The position numbers and the translations under genes were made by a program. From positions 1 through 49,471 of the forward strand of contig MHBL01000379.1 in NCBI GenBank assembly GCA_001803235.1: a stretch of DNA of 49,471 nt. The letters are read 5' to 3'. Source of the stretch: Lentisphaerae bacterium RIFOXYA12_64_32 (GTDB taxonomy: Bacteria; Verrucomicrobiota; Lentisphaeria; Oligosphaerales; YB12-FULL-65-16). A model generated the notes under the pieces. The model searched no databases, had not been told where the DNA came from, and saw only the letters and a program-made list of their open reading frames with translations. Positions 1 to 6,309 of this stretch are shown here, in pieces (the stretch's first letter is position 1; every line of letters starts with the position of its first letter).

Positions 1-20
1 ACCGGCTCGGTCCCGCGGGT

Positions 21-41
21 GTCGGAGCGAGCCGCTCCGAC
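21..41. repeat. Perfect 9-bp-stem hairpin
   Basis: GTCGGAGCG and CGCTCCGAC flank the loop AGC. It lies at the window edge upstream of the 155-bp mobile element. It may be a terminator of a gene outside the window or part of a dispersed repeat; no T-tract follows, so a terminator role is weak. Confidence 0.5.
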
Positions 42-109
42 CACTTTAGGCGTCAGCCCAAGTCAGACTTCGACCGTATCTCCACCCGCGACTGACGCAT
101 TACCTTCGC

Positions 110-264
110 CAGGGTTGTTTCAAGATTCGTGACCGTCACGTGCGGCGAGTACCCCCGGCGTGTCCCCACGCCGGGGGGGGCGGCCTGAGGACAGGCCGCC
201 CCTACTTGGTGTGCGCGGAGGCGTGGCCTTCCGAGACGCGGCGCCAGATCTTGAAACAGCCCTG
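110..264 (+). mobile_element. 155-bp MITE-like element, copy 1
   Basis: The element opens with CAGGGTTGTTTCAAGAT and closes with the inverse complement, ATCTTGAAACAGCCCTG, giving terminal inverted repeats of about 17 bp with one mismatch. Inside are two hairpins, CCGGCGTG/CACGCCGG and GGCGGCCTG/CAGGCCGCC. A copy of exactly the same length lies in reverse orientation at 42051-42205. The element is non-coding and would need a transposase supplied from elsewhere. Unlike the other copy, the 9 bases on each side (101-109 and 265-273) do not form an obvious duplication. The end of another repeat family (CCACCCGCGACTGACGC, 82-98) sits just to the left. Apart from these repeats I see nothing in 1-436. 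Confidence 0.85.
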
Positions 265-436
265 CTGTCGCTCAGCGCCCCTCGGCGGCACGGTGCTATA
301 TTGTGCTTCTGCAGTGGCGGATCGAAGTCGTTGCCGATCGGCAGGCCAAGCAGCCTGAAGGCGTCGCAGAGTCATTGTACGGGCACGCGAAGCGTACGGT
401 GCCCTAACGGCCCCGGAATCCTCTACACGGAGTACC

Positions 437-1414
437 GTGATGGGTGGACCACATCACCGCGAATCGCTGGTCCTCCGAGTTTCGATCACGGACCGCTGTC
501 AACTCCGGTGCCGGTACTGCCTCCCCGAGGAAGGTATCACGCTGCTGCCGGCGGAGAATATCCTGCGCTACGAGGACATCGCTGTTCTGGTTCGCCACCT
601 GCAGGCCGACTTTGAGCTGACTAAGGTGCGCATCACCGGCGGTGAACCACTCGTGCGCCGGGACGTGGACCGTCTGGTCCGCATGCTCGCCGAGCTGGGT
701 ATTCCCGACCTCGCCCTGACCACCAACGGTCAGCTCCTCGAGGAGTTTGCGCCGATCCTCAAGCGCGCTGGACTGCACCGTGTGAACGTGAGTCTTGATT
801 CGCTCAATCCAGAGACGTTTGCGGCGCTCTCCCGCGGCGGCGCGCTTGCGCATACGGTGGCCGGCATTCGGCGTGCCCGCGAAGTGGGCTTGACCCCGGT
901 GAAGGTGAACACCGTGGTGGTGCGTGGAGTCAATGATGGGGAAGCCGTCGCGTTGGTGAACTTCGCGCTGGCCGATGATATCGAGGTGCGGTTCATCGAA
1001 CTGATGCCGCTGGGCGAAGCCGAACGGTTGTTCGCGGCGTCACACGTGCCGGCGGCGGAGATCCAGGCCCAACTCGCGGCGGTTTTCCGAATCGAGGCCA
1101 TCCCAGACCGCCCCGGTGAGACCAGTCGGAGCTATCGCATCACCGATGACGGCGGCCGCCAGGGCATCGTTGGCTTCGTCAACCCGTGTACTCAGCCCTT
1201 CTGCTGTGACTGTCGAAGACTGCGCCTGACCTCGGACGGGCAACTCGTGGGATGCTTGGCCGACGGTGAGTCGGTACCCATCCGGTCATTGCTGCGTCAG
1301 CCCGGCGGGCCGGACACGGCGGCGTTGCGGGCCGCCGTTGCCGCCGCGCTGGGCGCCAAGCAACGCCGCCGCGGTCTCTTGCGGCAGGACCGCATGGCTA
1401 CTATCGGCGGGTGA
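437..1414 (+). CDS. moaA: GTP 3',8-cyclase (molybdenum cofactor biosynthesis)
   Basis: This radical-SAM enzyme converts GTP to (8S)-3',8-cyclo-7,8-dihydro-GTP, the first step of molybdopterin synthesis, in the cytoplasm. Of 325 residues, the N-terminus carries the SAM-cluster motif C21-x3-C25-x2-C28, followed by the ITGGEPLVRRD SAM-binding region and the LTTNG and NVSLDSL motifs. The second, substrate-binding 4Fe-4S cluster is seen as C256-x2-C259-x13-C273, and the protein ends in the conserved Gly-Gly. Length is normal for the family. The start may be GTG at 437 or the next codon, ATG at 440; the family alignment does not decide it. No other moa, mob or molybdoenzyme gene is in the window, so this copy stands alone between repeat elements. 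Confidence 0.96.
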   Translation: MMGGPHHRESLVLRVSITDRCQLRCRYCLPEEGITLLPAENILRYEDIAVLVRHLQADFELTKVRITGGEPLVRRDVDRLVRMLAELGIPDLALTTNGQLLEEFAPILKRAGLHRVNVSLDSLNPETFAALSRGGALAHTVAGIRRAREVGLTPVKVNTVVVRGVNDGEAVALVNFALADDIEVRFIELMPLGEAERLFAASHVPAAEIQAQLAAVFRIEAIPDRPGETSRSYRITDDGGRQGIVGFVNPCTQPFCCDCRRLRLTSDGQLVGCLADGESVPIRSLLRQPGGPDTAALRAAVAAALGAKQRRRGLLRQDRMATIGG

Positions 1415-1441
1415 TGGGACAAGGGGCTGGTTGGGGGCACG

Positions 1442-1555
1442 GTGCCTCGGCGCGTCCCACGCCGAAGTGGGGTCTGCCGGCCGGTCCCCGGCCGAGGGCC
1501 TCGGTCCGGGACGGACCTGGGCACTCTACCGCGGTCCCGGAGGTCCCGCGCCACT
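1442..1555. repeat. Structured repeat family B, copy 1
   Basis: About 114 bp running from GTGCCTCGGCGCGTCCC to GAGGTCCCGCGCCACT. It matches 12765-12879 and the ends of 42280-42458. It contains nested palindromes (GGCCGGTCCCCGGCCG, GGTCCGGGACGGACC). It lies between the convergent moaA and the minus-strand gene ending at 1619, where it could also act as a bidirectional terminator. Confidence 0.8.
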
Positions 1556-1618
1556 GTCGCTCTGGTTCTTGACAGGTCGCTTTCTTGCGTCGCCCTGCGG
1601 CATGCCATTGTGTCGGCG

Positions 1619-3445
1619 TCATGGGAACGACAGGCGCACCGAGACTGTGTCGGCCTGCCGGTCGAAGGTCGCGATGTCGTAGACACCGTTCCGATTCGGG
1701 GCGCGGACGTTGAGGCGGCCCAGTGCGGTGTCCGCATCGAGCGCCTCGGCCCGGAACCTGTTGCCGCGGTACGAGACTTCCCAAGCCTTGCCGTCCTGTC
1801 GCACCTGCGAGACGGCGTCGCCGTCGGTCAGGATGAGCGGTACGCTGAGGCGGAGTAGTCCGCTCCTGCTTGCGGCCGAGACGGTGACGGCATCGGGCGT
1901 GAGCACGTACTGCTCGGTCACCTCGCGCGCTTCGAGCCGGTAGTGGACGCGGAACGCGACCTCGTTTGGCGCCTCCCGCAAGATTTCCAGGTGCGGTGTG
2001 GTCGGTTGCGCGTCGGCCAGGGACTCCCAGGCGCCGTTGGCACCCTGCCATGCCGGGCCGATGGCCACGTTCCGGTCGAACGCCGGTTCGGCGGTGCGAT
2101 AGTGCGGACTCCGCACGATGCCGAGGGACAGGCCCAGTTCGGTGGGGCGGTCGCGGTGATGCACGCGGCAGAGCCCGGTCGCGTCGAATCCGGCTTGGCC
2201 GCGGGTGTCGACCTGGACGTGCAGCGGGCCACACGAGGCAAAGATGCGGTGGAAATCGTCGAGGATGGGCAGGACATAACCGCCGGCATCGCAGGGCGCG
2301 GCACACTCTTCGATCGTGTCGTCGGCAATCAGCGCGGCGCTGGCGAACAGATTTGAGGCCAGCAGAATGTAGCCGGTCACGTAGCCGTACGGATCGCACC
2401 CGTGCAGGGTCTGACGCGGGAAGCGGTTCTTGATGTGTGTCGGCGGTGTGGTCTGCAGCGTCCAGCGGAGTGTGGCGGCGGCGGCGCGGTGCGCGGCGCG
2501 TTTGAACACACCGGCCAGGCGCAGGTTGCCGAGCGCCTTGCAGCGGCTGGCCTCGTACTCGGCGTTCCAGCAGAACATGCCTTCGACGTGGTGAAACTGG
2601 TTGCTGCGGCCGCCGAACGGCACCTCGCCGGCGGTGGACTGGAAGAAGAGCTGCATGAGTGCGCCGCGTCGCGTCATTTCGTCGGCGAAACTACGGTGTG
2701 CCCCGTCATACCCGTGCGAGAGCAGCAGTCCCAGGCACTGGCGCACGGTCAGATCGTAGGTCGTCGGGCAGTTCGGATCGCGGTACATGCCGAGCGGCGT
2801 GAACCGGTCGCGCTGAATCGCCAGGTGCTCGTCGATGAAGGCCAGGTTGTCGCCGGCGCCGAACTGCCGCTTCATCTGCTCGCCGGCGACCGCATAGATG
2901 CAGAAGTTGTGGATGTCCTGCGGCTTGCACTTCGACGTGACCTGGCTGTACCGCACCTGCGGATCGTAGCTGGCCAGGAGCCGCTTCCACTCCGCGGTGC
3001 GCTCGGCCGGCACTCGGTCCTGAACGCACTGGATGGCGAGGACGATGTCGCGGGCCCAGAAGTCGAACGCGCTGCCGTTGCCCGACGCCAGGTCGCGCAC
3101 GCTGACGTCAATGCAGCGCACGCACGATTCGAGCAGGTCGGCACACCGCCCGGCCTTGAGCAGCGGCGCCAGGGACGACGCGTAGCGCGGCGAGGTCTGG
3201 GCGTGCACCTTGCCCAGTTCCGGATCGATGATACGCCCTGCCGCGTCCTGCCATTTCGCGGCTTCTCGGACGATACGCTCGGCAATGTCGAGGTAGACGG
3301 CTGCGGTGATGCCCGTCGGCTGTACCGGGGTGCCGGCCTTCTGCTCAAGATAGGTTGAGAAGGTTCGTTCGTGCGGAAAAGGCGGGATTGATGCGGGTTG
3401 CATGGACGTTGCTCCCAGGGCACCGGCAATGATGGCGGCGGTCAT
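1619..3445 (-). CDS. Large hypothetical protein, possibly a toroid-fold glycan-processing enzyme
   Basis: A 608-residue protein that I cannot assign by motif. The first ~370 residues are helical with repeated short helices and aromatic or cysteine positions. The last ~200 look like a beta-sandwich (alternating pattern around the EVTEQYVLTPDAVTVSAASR stretch). This two-part layout resembles alpha/alpha-toroid plus beta-sandwich lyases such as heparinase-type enzymes; the resemblance is structural guesswork, not a match. The N-terminus (MTAAIIAGALGATS) is weakly hydrophobic and could be a poor export signal. The ATG overlaps the TGA of the upstream prepilin-like gene (ATGA), so the two are translationally coupled. 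The open frame continues upstream to 5107, but that part overlaps other real genes. Expression is probably linked to the divergent PocR-AraC regulator. Confidence 0.7.
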   Translation of the reverse strand: MTAAIIAGALGATSMQPASIPPFPHERTFSTYLEQKAGTPVQPTGITAAVYLDIAERIVREAAKWQDAAGRIIDPELGKVHAQTSPRYASSLAPLLKAGRCADLLESCVRCIDVSVRDLASGNGSAFDFWARDIVLAIQCVQDRVPAERTAEWKRLLASYDPQVRYSQVTSKCKPQDIHNFCIYAVAGEQMKRQFGAGDNLAFIDEHLAIQRDRFTPLGMYRDPNCPTTYDLTVRQCLGLLLSHGYDGAHRSFADEMTRRGALMQLFFQSTAGEVPFGGRSNQFHHVEGMFCWNAEYEASRCKALGNLRLAGVFKRAAHRAAAATLRWTLQTTPPTHIKNRFPRQTLHGCDPYGYVTGYILLASNLFASAALIADDTIEECAAPCDAGGYVLPILDDFHRIFASCGPLHVQVDTRGQAGFDATGLCRVHHRDRPTELGLSLGIVRSPHYRTAEPAFDRNVAIGPAWQGANGAWESLADAQPTTPHLEILREAPNEVAFRVHYRLEAREVTEQYVLTPDAVTVSAASRSGLLRLSVPLILTDGDAVSQVRQDGKAWEVSYRGNRFRAEALDADTALGRLNVRAPNRNGVYDIATFDRQADTVSVRLSFP

Positions 3446-4254
3446 AGCTGATCCAGTTCCTCGAAATACTGGGCCTGCGTCTCGTCCGGCGGTGCGGCTG
3501 CGGTCACGTTGCGCGTCTTGGGTCCGAGCGGGGTCCAGGCCGCGGCGCCGTCGCCGAACAGGCGGTTGCAGCCCTGGCGCTGGTGCGGGATCATGATGTA
3601 GCGCGTCCCGACCGCGTAGCCATCGACACCAGTGTAGTCCGTGAAGATCACCAGGCGCGGGTAGTCCTTCAGCCGCCAGTTGCCCCAGACGGCCGCTTTC
3701 AGCGGCACACCGCTGGTGCGGAACAGCCGCGCGCGGTACGAGGAGCGGCAGTCGGCCGCGGCCCAGGGGTTCTCCGCGATGTTGTAGCGCAGCAGGGCCA
3801 GCGCGTTGCGTTCCTGCGCCGGACAGTAGAACGCGGCCGCCTCCGTCAGGTACTTCTGGGACTCGAGCAGGCCGAGGCCGCAGGGCACGCCCGTGACTCG
3901 CATCCAGTACGTGGTGAACGAACTGGCGGTCCGCCACACGGGCGGCAGAGAATCGTTCCACTCGTCGGCGTACGACGTCGTGGCAATCGCGACCTGGCGC
4001 AGGTTGTTCATGCAGCTCACGCGTACCGCATGTTCCTGTGCCCCGCGCAACGCCGGCATGAGCATGGACGCCAGGATGGCAATGATGGCGATCACGACCA
4101 GCAGTTCGATGAGGGTGAACGAGTAAGTTCTGCGCGTGTCGCAAGGGCTGACCGGGGTGACCGGGGCAAGCCCTGCGGCGCGAATGGCGTGTTGAAGTGA
4201 TACCCCTGTGACCTCTGCTGAACGCGCCACCCTGCATGCGTGTGGAGTTGTCAT
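3442..4254 (-). CDS. Type II/IV pseudopilin-like protein (N-terminal methylation motif)
   Basis: A 270-residue protein with a prepilin-type N-terminus: a basic leader ending in Tyr-Ser, then FTLIELLVVIAIIAILASML, with Glu at position 5 of the mature part, and the PAL...V.C.NNLRQ region typical of PVC-type pseudopilins. The remainder is a globular domain with several Cys and aromatic residues. Such proteins are processed by a prepilin peptidase and assemble in, or work with, type II secretion machinery; no other secretion gene is present here. The leader is unusually long (about 45 residues) and is encoded partly by GC-rich palindromic DNA (around 4141-4180). The start at 4254 lacks a clear ribosome-binding site, so the true start may differ. 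It overlaps the next gene by ATGA, which suggests the pseudopilin and the enzyme-like protein act together. Confidence 0.88.
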   Translation of the reverse strand: MTTPHACRVARSAEVTGVSLQHAIRAAGLAPVTPVSPCDTRRTYSFTLIELLVVIAIIAILASMLMPALRGAQEHAVRVSCMNNLRQVAIATTSYADEWNDSLPPVWRTASSFTTYWMRVTGVPCGLGLLESQKYLTEAAAFYCPAQERNALALLRYNIAENPWAAADCRSSYRARLFRTSGVPLKAAVWGNWRLKDYPRLVIFTDYTGVDGYAVGTRYIMIPHQRQGCNRLFGDGAAAWTPLGPKTRNVTAAAPPDETQAQYFEELDQL

Positions 4255-4370
4255 GTACGGAAGATAGCTGTTCGAGCCGCCGCCCGGTATGGCGTGTCTG
4301 GCTGGACTTTTGCAGTTTCATGCTATCTTTGGCGGGTTGGCGGCAAAGCGGCTTCCGGAGGAATCGGATC
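4255..4370. promoter_or_regulatory. Divergent promoter region between pseudopilin gene and PocR-AraC regulator
   Basis: This 116-bp spacer separates divergent genes and is the natural site for AraC-type control. A possible -10, TATCTT, lies at about 4324-4329 on the plus strand in a locally AT-richer patch. A strong ribosome-binding site, GGAGG at 4357-4361, precedes the regulator's ATG. No clear operator repeat was found. Confidence 0.45.
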
Positions 4371-5261
4371 ATGGCGAAGCGTGAGGGCGAGTCCAGCACG
4401 GCCCGGCGGCAGGCGGGCGACGCGGTCAGCATCGATACGGCGTTGGCCGCGCTCGAAACTCTGCTGGGTGTGCGGATCGTGCTTCTGGACCGGGGCGGCT
4501 TCTTCCACTCGCGCGAGGGCCGCGCGCTCATCGGGCGGCGCTGGCAGTCGCACCGGAAGAACACGGTCTGCGCGCTCGGGTTCAGCAACGAGCGCTGCAT
4601 TGGGCACTGCCGGCACGAGATCAACGCGCGCGGCGAGGAACTACGGGCGCCGTTCGTCCACACCTGCTGGAGAGGTCTGCAGGAGGTCGTGGTGCCGCTG
4701 GTGCACGACGACCAGCACGTCGGGTCGCTGTTCGCCGGTGCCTGGCGGCGACCCGGGACGGACGCACCGCTGTGCCGCCAGTCCCTGCCGCGTGCTGCGG
4801 TCGAGGCGTACCGCGCCCTGCCGGAGTTCGATGCGGCCCGGGCCGAGGTGTTGGGGCGCGCCCTCGCGTTGGTGGCACAGGGCCTGATGGCGCAGTTGGA
4901 GCACCGCATGGCCTGGGACGTGGCGCCGGGCAGCCGCAAGGCGGAAGTCCGGCGCTTCCTGCGCCGCAACGCTGCCAAGCCGGTGCGGCTGGAGGAGGTC
5001 GCCGAACTCCTGCACCTGTCCCCGCCGCGGGCCAGCCATGTGGTCAAGGAACTGTTCGGCAAGAGCTTTCGCGACCTGGTACGCGACGAGCGGGTGAACC
5101 GGGCCAAGTGCCTGCTTCAGACCACCGATGTCCCGGTCGGCGAAGTGGCGCGCCTGGTCGGCGTCGACGATCCCTATCACTTCAACCGCGTGTTCAAGGC
5201 GTGCGTGGGCATGCCGCCCGGCAAGTACCGCCACGCCACCGGCAAGCAGGGCGTGTGGTAG
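4371..5261 (+). CDS. PocR-domain AraC-family transcriptional regulator
   Basis: A 296-residue regulator. Residues ~20-175 form a PocR-type sensory domain, recognised by the Cys-rich core (C67, C76, C80, C99) and the sequence HTCWRGLQEVVVPL followed by the VGSLFAGAW turn. Residues ~190-290 are a two-helix-turn-helix AraC DNA-binding domain, with the second motif in VPVGEVARLVGVDDPYHFNRVFK and the usual G-M-P-P-G-K-Y-R end. PocR domains bind small organic ligands in characterised regulators; the ligand here is unknown. I chose ATG 4371 because GGAGG lies 9 bases upstream and the frame before it (from 4236) runs into the divergent gene. It is divergent from the pseudopilin/enzyme pair, which is its most likely target. 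Confidence 0.92.
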   Translation: MAKREGESSTARRQAGDAVSIDTALAALETLLGVRIVLLDRGGFFHSREGRALIGRRWQSHRKNTVCALGFSNERCIGHCRHEINARGEELRAPFVHTCWRGLQEVVVPLVHDDQHVGSLFAGAWRRPGTDAPLCRQSLPRAAVEAYRALPEFDAARAEVLGRALALVAQGLMAQLEHRMAWDVAPGSRKAEVRRFLRRNAAKPVRLEEVAELLHLSPPRASHVVKELFGKSFRDLVRDERVNRAKCLLQTTDVPVGEVARLVGVDDPYHFNRVFKACVGMPPGKYRHATGKQGVW

Positions 5262-5312
5262 TGGGAAGACCGATTTCAGGGAATGACTTTGGATTGCAGG
5301 CATCGGGAGTAT

Positions 5313-5340
5313 AGGATAAGTTAAGGATACTTAAAGGATA
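5313..5340 (+). promoter_or_regulatory. Three helically phased AGGATA repeats before the antitoxin ATG
   Basis: AGGATA occurs at 5313, 5324 and 5335, exactly 11 bp apart, and the 11-mer series ends directly at the ATG at 5346. The third repeat also supplies the AGGA ribosome-binding sequence. Spacing of one helical turn suggests an operator for autoregulation by the antitoxin or TA complex, combining promoter and translation control. This is inference from spacing. Confidence 0.5.
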
Positions 5341-5345
5341 TTACT

Positions 5346-5621
5346 ATGACCTACCTGGCAATCAAAGACTTGAAGCGGCCGCGGGAACTCAGGGACACGC
5401 TCGACCGGGAGCGGGAGGTCGTTGTCACCAAGGACGGACAGCCGTTTGCCATCATGATCGGCATCGACGCGGACGGTGCGGATGACACCCTGAAGGAGGT
5501 GCGCCGGGCGCTGTTCTCGACAGCAGTGATGCGGGCGCGCCGTCGCACGCTCGCGGCGCCCATCTCGGATGCTGAGATCGCTGCCGAAGTGAAGGCCGTG
5601 CGCTTGAGACGCTCGAAATGA
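5346..5621 (+). CDS. Phd/YefM-type antitoxin of a PIN-toxin pair
   Basis: A 91-residue protein whose N-terminal half fits the Phd/YefM fold: short N-terminal strand and helix (MTYLAIKDLKRPRELRDTL), the strand REREVVVTKDGQPFAIMIG, then a charged helical C-terminus rich in Arg and Lys that would bind the toxin. Antitoxins of this group bind their own promoter and neutralise the toxin. The stop overlaps the toxin start by ATGA, the classic translational coupling of TA pairs. The phased repeats just upstream are the likely autoregulatory site. Confidence 0.85.
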   Translation: MTYLAIKDLKRPRELRDTLDREREVVVTKDGQPFAIMIGIDADGADDTLKEVRRALFSTAVMRARRRTLAAPISDAEIAAEVKAVRLRRSK

Positions 5622-6043
5622 CGACGCTTGTCCTCGACACGAATGTGCTCATCTCCGGCATGATCAACGCCTCCGGACCACCTGGGCACATCGTTGATCT
5701 GGTGCGCGAGGGGGTGCTCGGGTTGACGGTGGACGATCGCATCCTGGCCGAGTACTCCGAGGTCCTGAACCGGCCGAAGTTCCGGCGCTATTTCGGGGCT
5801 GACGCGGTTCGTGACATCGTCGTTTATCTCGAGCACGACAGCCGATACGTCGTGTGCAGAGAGTTCGTGGATGGGCTGCCTGATATGACCGACGCGCCCT
5901 TTCTGGAGGTAGCCTTGGCGGCCGGCGCGCCGCTGGTCACCGGGAACGTGCGTGACTACCCCAAGACGTGCCGGCGTGGCGTGAAGGTGCTGACGCCCGC
6001 GGAGCTCATTGAGCGGTTTGTGAGCCAGTCTGGCCGAAGGTAA
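5618..6043 (+). CDS. PIN-domain toxin (putative ribonuclease)
   Basis: A 141-residue PIN-domain protein of the group annotated as putative toxin component of a TA system. The acidic metal-binding residues are visible: D7 in LVLDTNVLISG, the Glu of ILAEYSEVL, the Asp of DMTDAPFLEVAL and the late GNVRDYP segment. PIN toxins cleave RNA with Mg or Mn ions. It overlaps the antitoxin by 4 bases and has normal length. Immediately downstream is a fragment of a LacI-type regulator, so this TA pair may mark the breakpoint that destroyed that gene. Confidence 0.88.
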   Translation: MTTLVLDTNVLISGMINASGPPGHIVDLVREGVLGLTVDDRILAEYSEVLNRPKFRRYFGADAVRDIVVYLEHDSRYVVCREFVDGLPDMTDAPFLEVALAAGAPLVTGNVRDYPKTCRRGVKVLTPAELIERFVSQSGRR

Positions 6044-6058
6044 CTCCACGTTCCAGGA

Positions 6059-6277
6059 ATGCTGATGGCGCCTTGTCTCCCTGGGCGTGAACTGAACGTG
6101 CCGCTGACGACGATCGACATCCGCGCCGAGTGGATGGCGCGCATGGCGGTGGAAACGGTGTTCCGGCGTCTTGCCTCGAAGGCATGGAAGGCCCCGCGGC
6201 GTTTTGTCGCACGCGGCCGGCTGATCGTGCGACAGAGCACCGGTCCGGCGAGTCGGGGCGAATCGCCGGGCAGATGA
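6059..6277 (+). pseudogene. 3' remnant of a LacI/GntR-type sugar regulator gene
   Basis: The 72-codon frame reads VPLTTIDIRAEWMARMAVE, then a Pro-Arg-Arg stretch and GRLIVRQST. That is the standard last ~60 residues of a LacI-family effector domain (P-L-T-T-V-x-x-P-x-x-x-M-G-x-x-A-x-E ... L-x-V-R-x-S-T). No HTH or N-lobe is present upstream, where the PIN toxin ends 16 bases before. The frame ends with TGA about 30 bases before the next gene. It is a decayed or truncated regulator, probably once controlling the secreted CBM9-like protein at 6310. Confidence 0.7.
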
Positions 6278-6309
6278 ATAACAGGCTGGGTGTACTGGAG
6301 GGCGCGTAC

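Noticed and set aside
437..1414. moaA as part of a molybdenum-cofactor operon
   Set aside because: No moaC, moaE, mogA, moeA or molybdoenzyme gene is within the window; flanks are repeats and unrelated genes.
4236..4370. N-terminal extension of the PocR-AraC regulator from an upstream ATG
   Set aside because: It would overlap the divergent pseudopilin gene, has no ribosome site and shows no family homology; GGAGG marks ATG 4371.
3446..5107. Extension of the 608-residue enzyme gene to a 1162-residue frame
   Set aside because: The added part overlaps the pseudopilin gene (same strand, other frame) and the PocR-AraC gene (opposite strand), both with clear motifs. Its composition is typical of high-GC shadow frames, and the ATGA junction supports the shorter start.
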